32,342 nucleotides of DNA from assembly GCF_001189245.1 (NCBI RefSeq), contig NZ_LFIQ01000058.1, forward strand, positions 146,107 through 178,448, read 5' to 3'. The translations under genes were made by a program, and so were the position numbers. Source of the stretch: Bradyrhizobium pachyrhizi. Its GTDB lineage: Bacteria; Pseudomonadota; Alphaproteobacteria; Rhizobiales; Xanthobacteraceae. Numbering within the stretch: position 1 is the first letter of the stretch; the number at the start of each line of letters is the position of its first letter. The notes beneath the pieces are model-generated. The model made no database searches and was not told the origin of the DNA. It worked only from the letters and a program-made list of their open reading frames with translations. Shown here piece by piece: positions 32,154-32,342 of this stretch.

Positions 32154-32342
32154 ATGACTGCGCGAACGAGCCTGACAGTGGTGCTTGCGGCCGGCGAGGG
32201 CACGCGGATGCGCTCGTCGCTGCCGAAGGTGCTGCACCCCGTGGCCGGGCAGCCGCTGCTGGCGCTTGTGCTCAACGCCGCCGCCTCCGGCGAGGGATCG
32301 CAGCTGGCGGTCGTGGTCGGCCCGGACCATGAGGCGGTCGCA
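32154..32342 (+). CDS. glmU: Bifunctional UDP-N-acetylglucosamine pyrophosphorylase / glucosamine-1-phosphate acetyltransferase, 5' part
   Basis: The first 63 codons, cut by the window end. The uridylyltransferase signature is plain: [26 protein letters not shown], with the nucleotide-binding G.GTRM.S..PK.L pattern. GlmU acetylates GlcN-1-P and couples it to UTP, giving UDP-GlcNAc for peptidoglycan and lipopolysaccharide. ATG 32154 is preceded by GAGGA. The 95-bp divergent gap to the SPOR-like gene should hold both promoters. Confidence 0.95.
   Translation, partial: MTARTSLTVVLAAGEGTRMRSSLPKVLHPVAGQPLLALVLNAAASGEGSQLAVVVGPDHEAVA

Noticed and set aside
1..32342. CRISPR array, rRNA genes, riboswitch or prophage
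   Set aside because: Looked for on both strands; no evenly spaced repeats, rRNA segments, known riboswitch cores or phage structural genes were recognised.

Overview
The window looks like chromosomal DNA of a slow-growing alphaproteobacterium of the Bradyrhizobium type (Nitrobacteraceae). The base composition is high-GC. There is a cyclic beta-(1,3)/(1,6)-glucan locus in the ndvB/ndvD/ndvC arrangement known from Bradyrhizobium japonicum, and several small secreted or cytoplasmic proteins of kinds I associate with that genus (DUF3551, a 54-residue GEIIRFISKSERER protein, a 49-residue SDGSPRVVSTAP protein). All family names are from recognition of motifs in the translated sequence; no search was run.

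Left part (1-17.3 kb), mostly housekeeping. A minus-strand PepSY protein, a TetR regulator and a patatin-like lipoprotein share a repeated operator-like box. Next come tgt (tRNA-guanine transglycosylase lacking the usual zinc cysteines), a small zinc-ribbon protein, cysK, an orphan BrnA-type antitoxin, an EamA transporter, a Rid-family protein, two small secreted proteins, a formyltransferase-like enzyme, a CorC/HlyC-type CBS membrane protein, several small hypotheticals, a 3-hydroxyacyl-CoA dehydrogenase, a secreted metallopeptidase-like gene with a frameshift next to its signal peptide, and rnz (ribonuclease Z).

Middle part (17.3-24.4 kb), accessory. A 3.25-kb block of lower GC carries an acyltransferase-3 membrane protein, an SGNH hydrolase, a DUF5658-like membrane protein and a small helical ORF. 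It is bracketed by two direct copies of the last 150 coding bases of rnz plus about 85 bases of downstream DNA. Further right lies a 2.28-kb element with IS481-like terminal inverted repeats. It keeps only the first ~34 and last ~67 codons of the transposase; the middle is replaced by a gene for a methyltransferase that starts with a TubC-type NRPS/PKS docking domain. The element ends 11 bp from the 3' end of a tRNA-Lys(UUU) gene. I consider the docking-domain methyltransferase in an emptied IS481 shell and the rnz 3'-end duplication the two most interesting structures.

Right part (24.4-32.3 kb), core again. tRNA-Lys is followed by ndvB (GH17-like plus GT2 glucan synthase), the ndvD-position periplasmic protein, ndvC (GH17-like membrane protein) divergent from it, a small four-helix membrane protein whose gene overlaps the 3' end of ndvC antisense, a large membrane-anchored SPOR-like protein, and the first 63 codons of glmU running off the window. 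The ndv genes would together make and branch the periplasmic cyclic glucans that serve in osmoadaptation and legume symbiosis.
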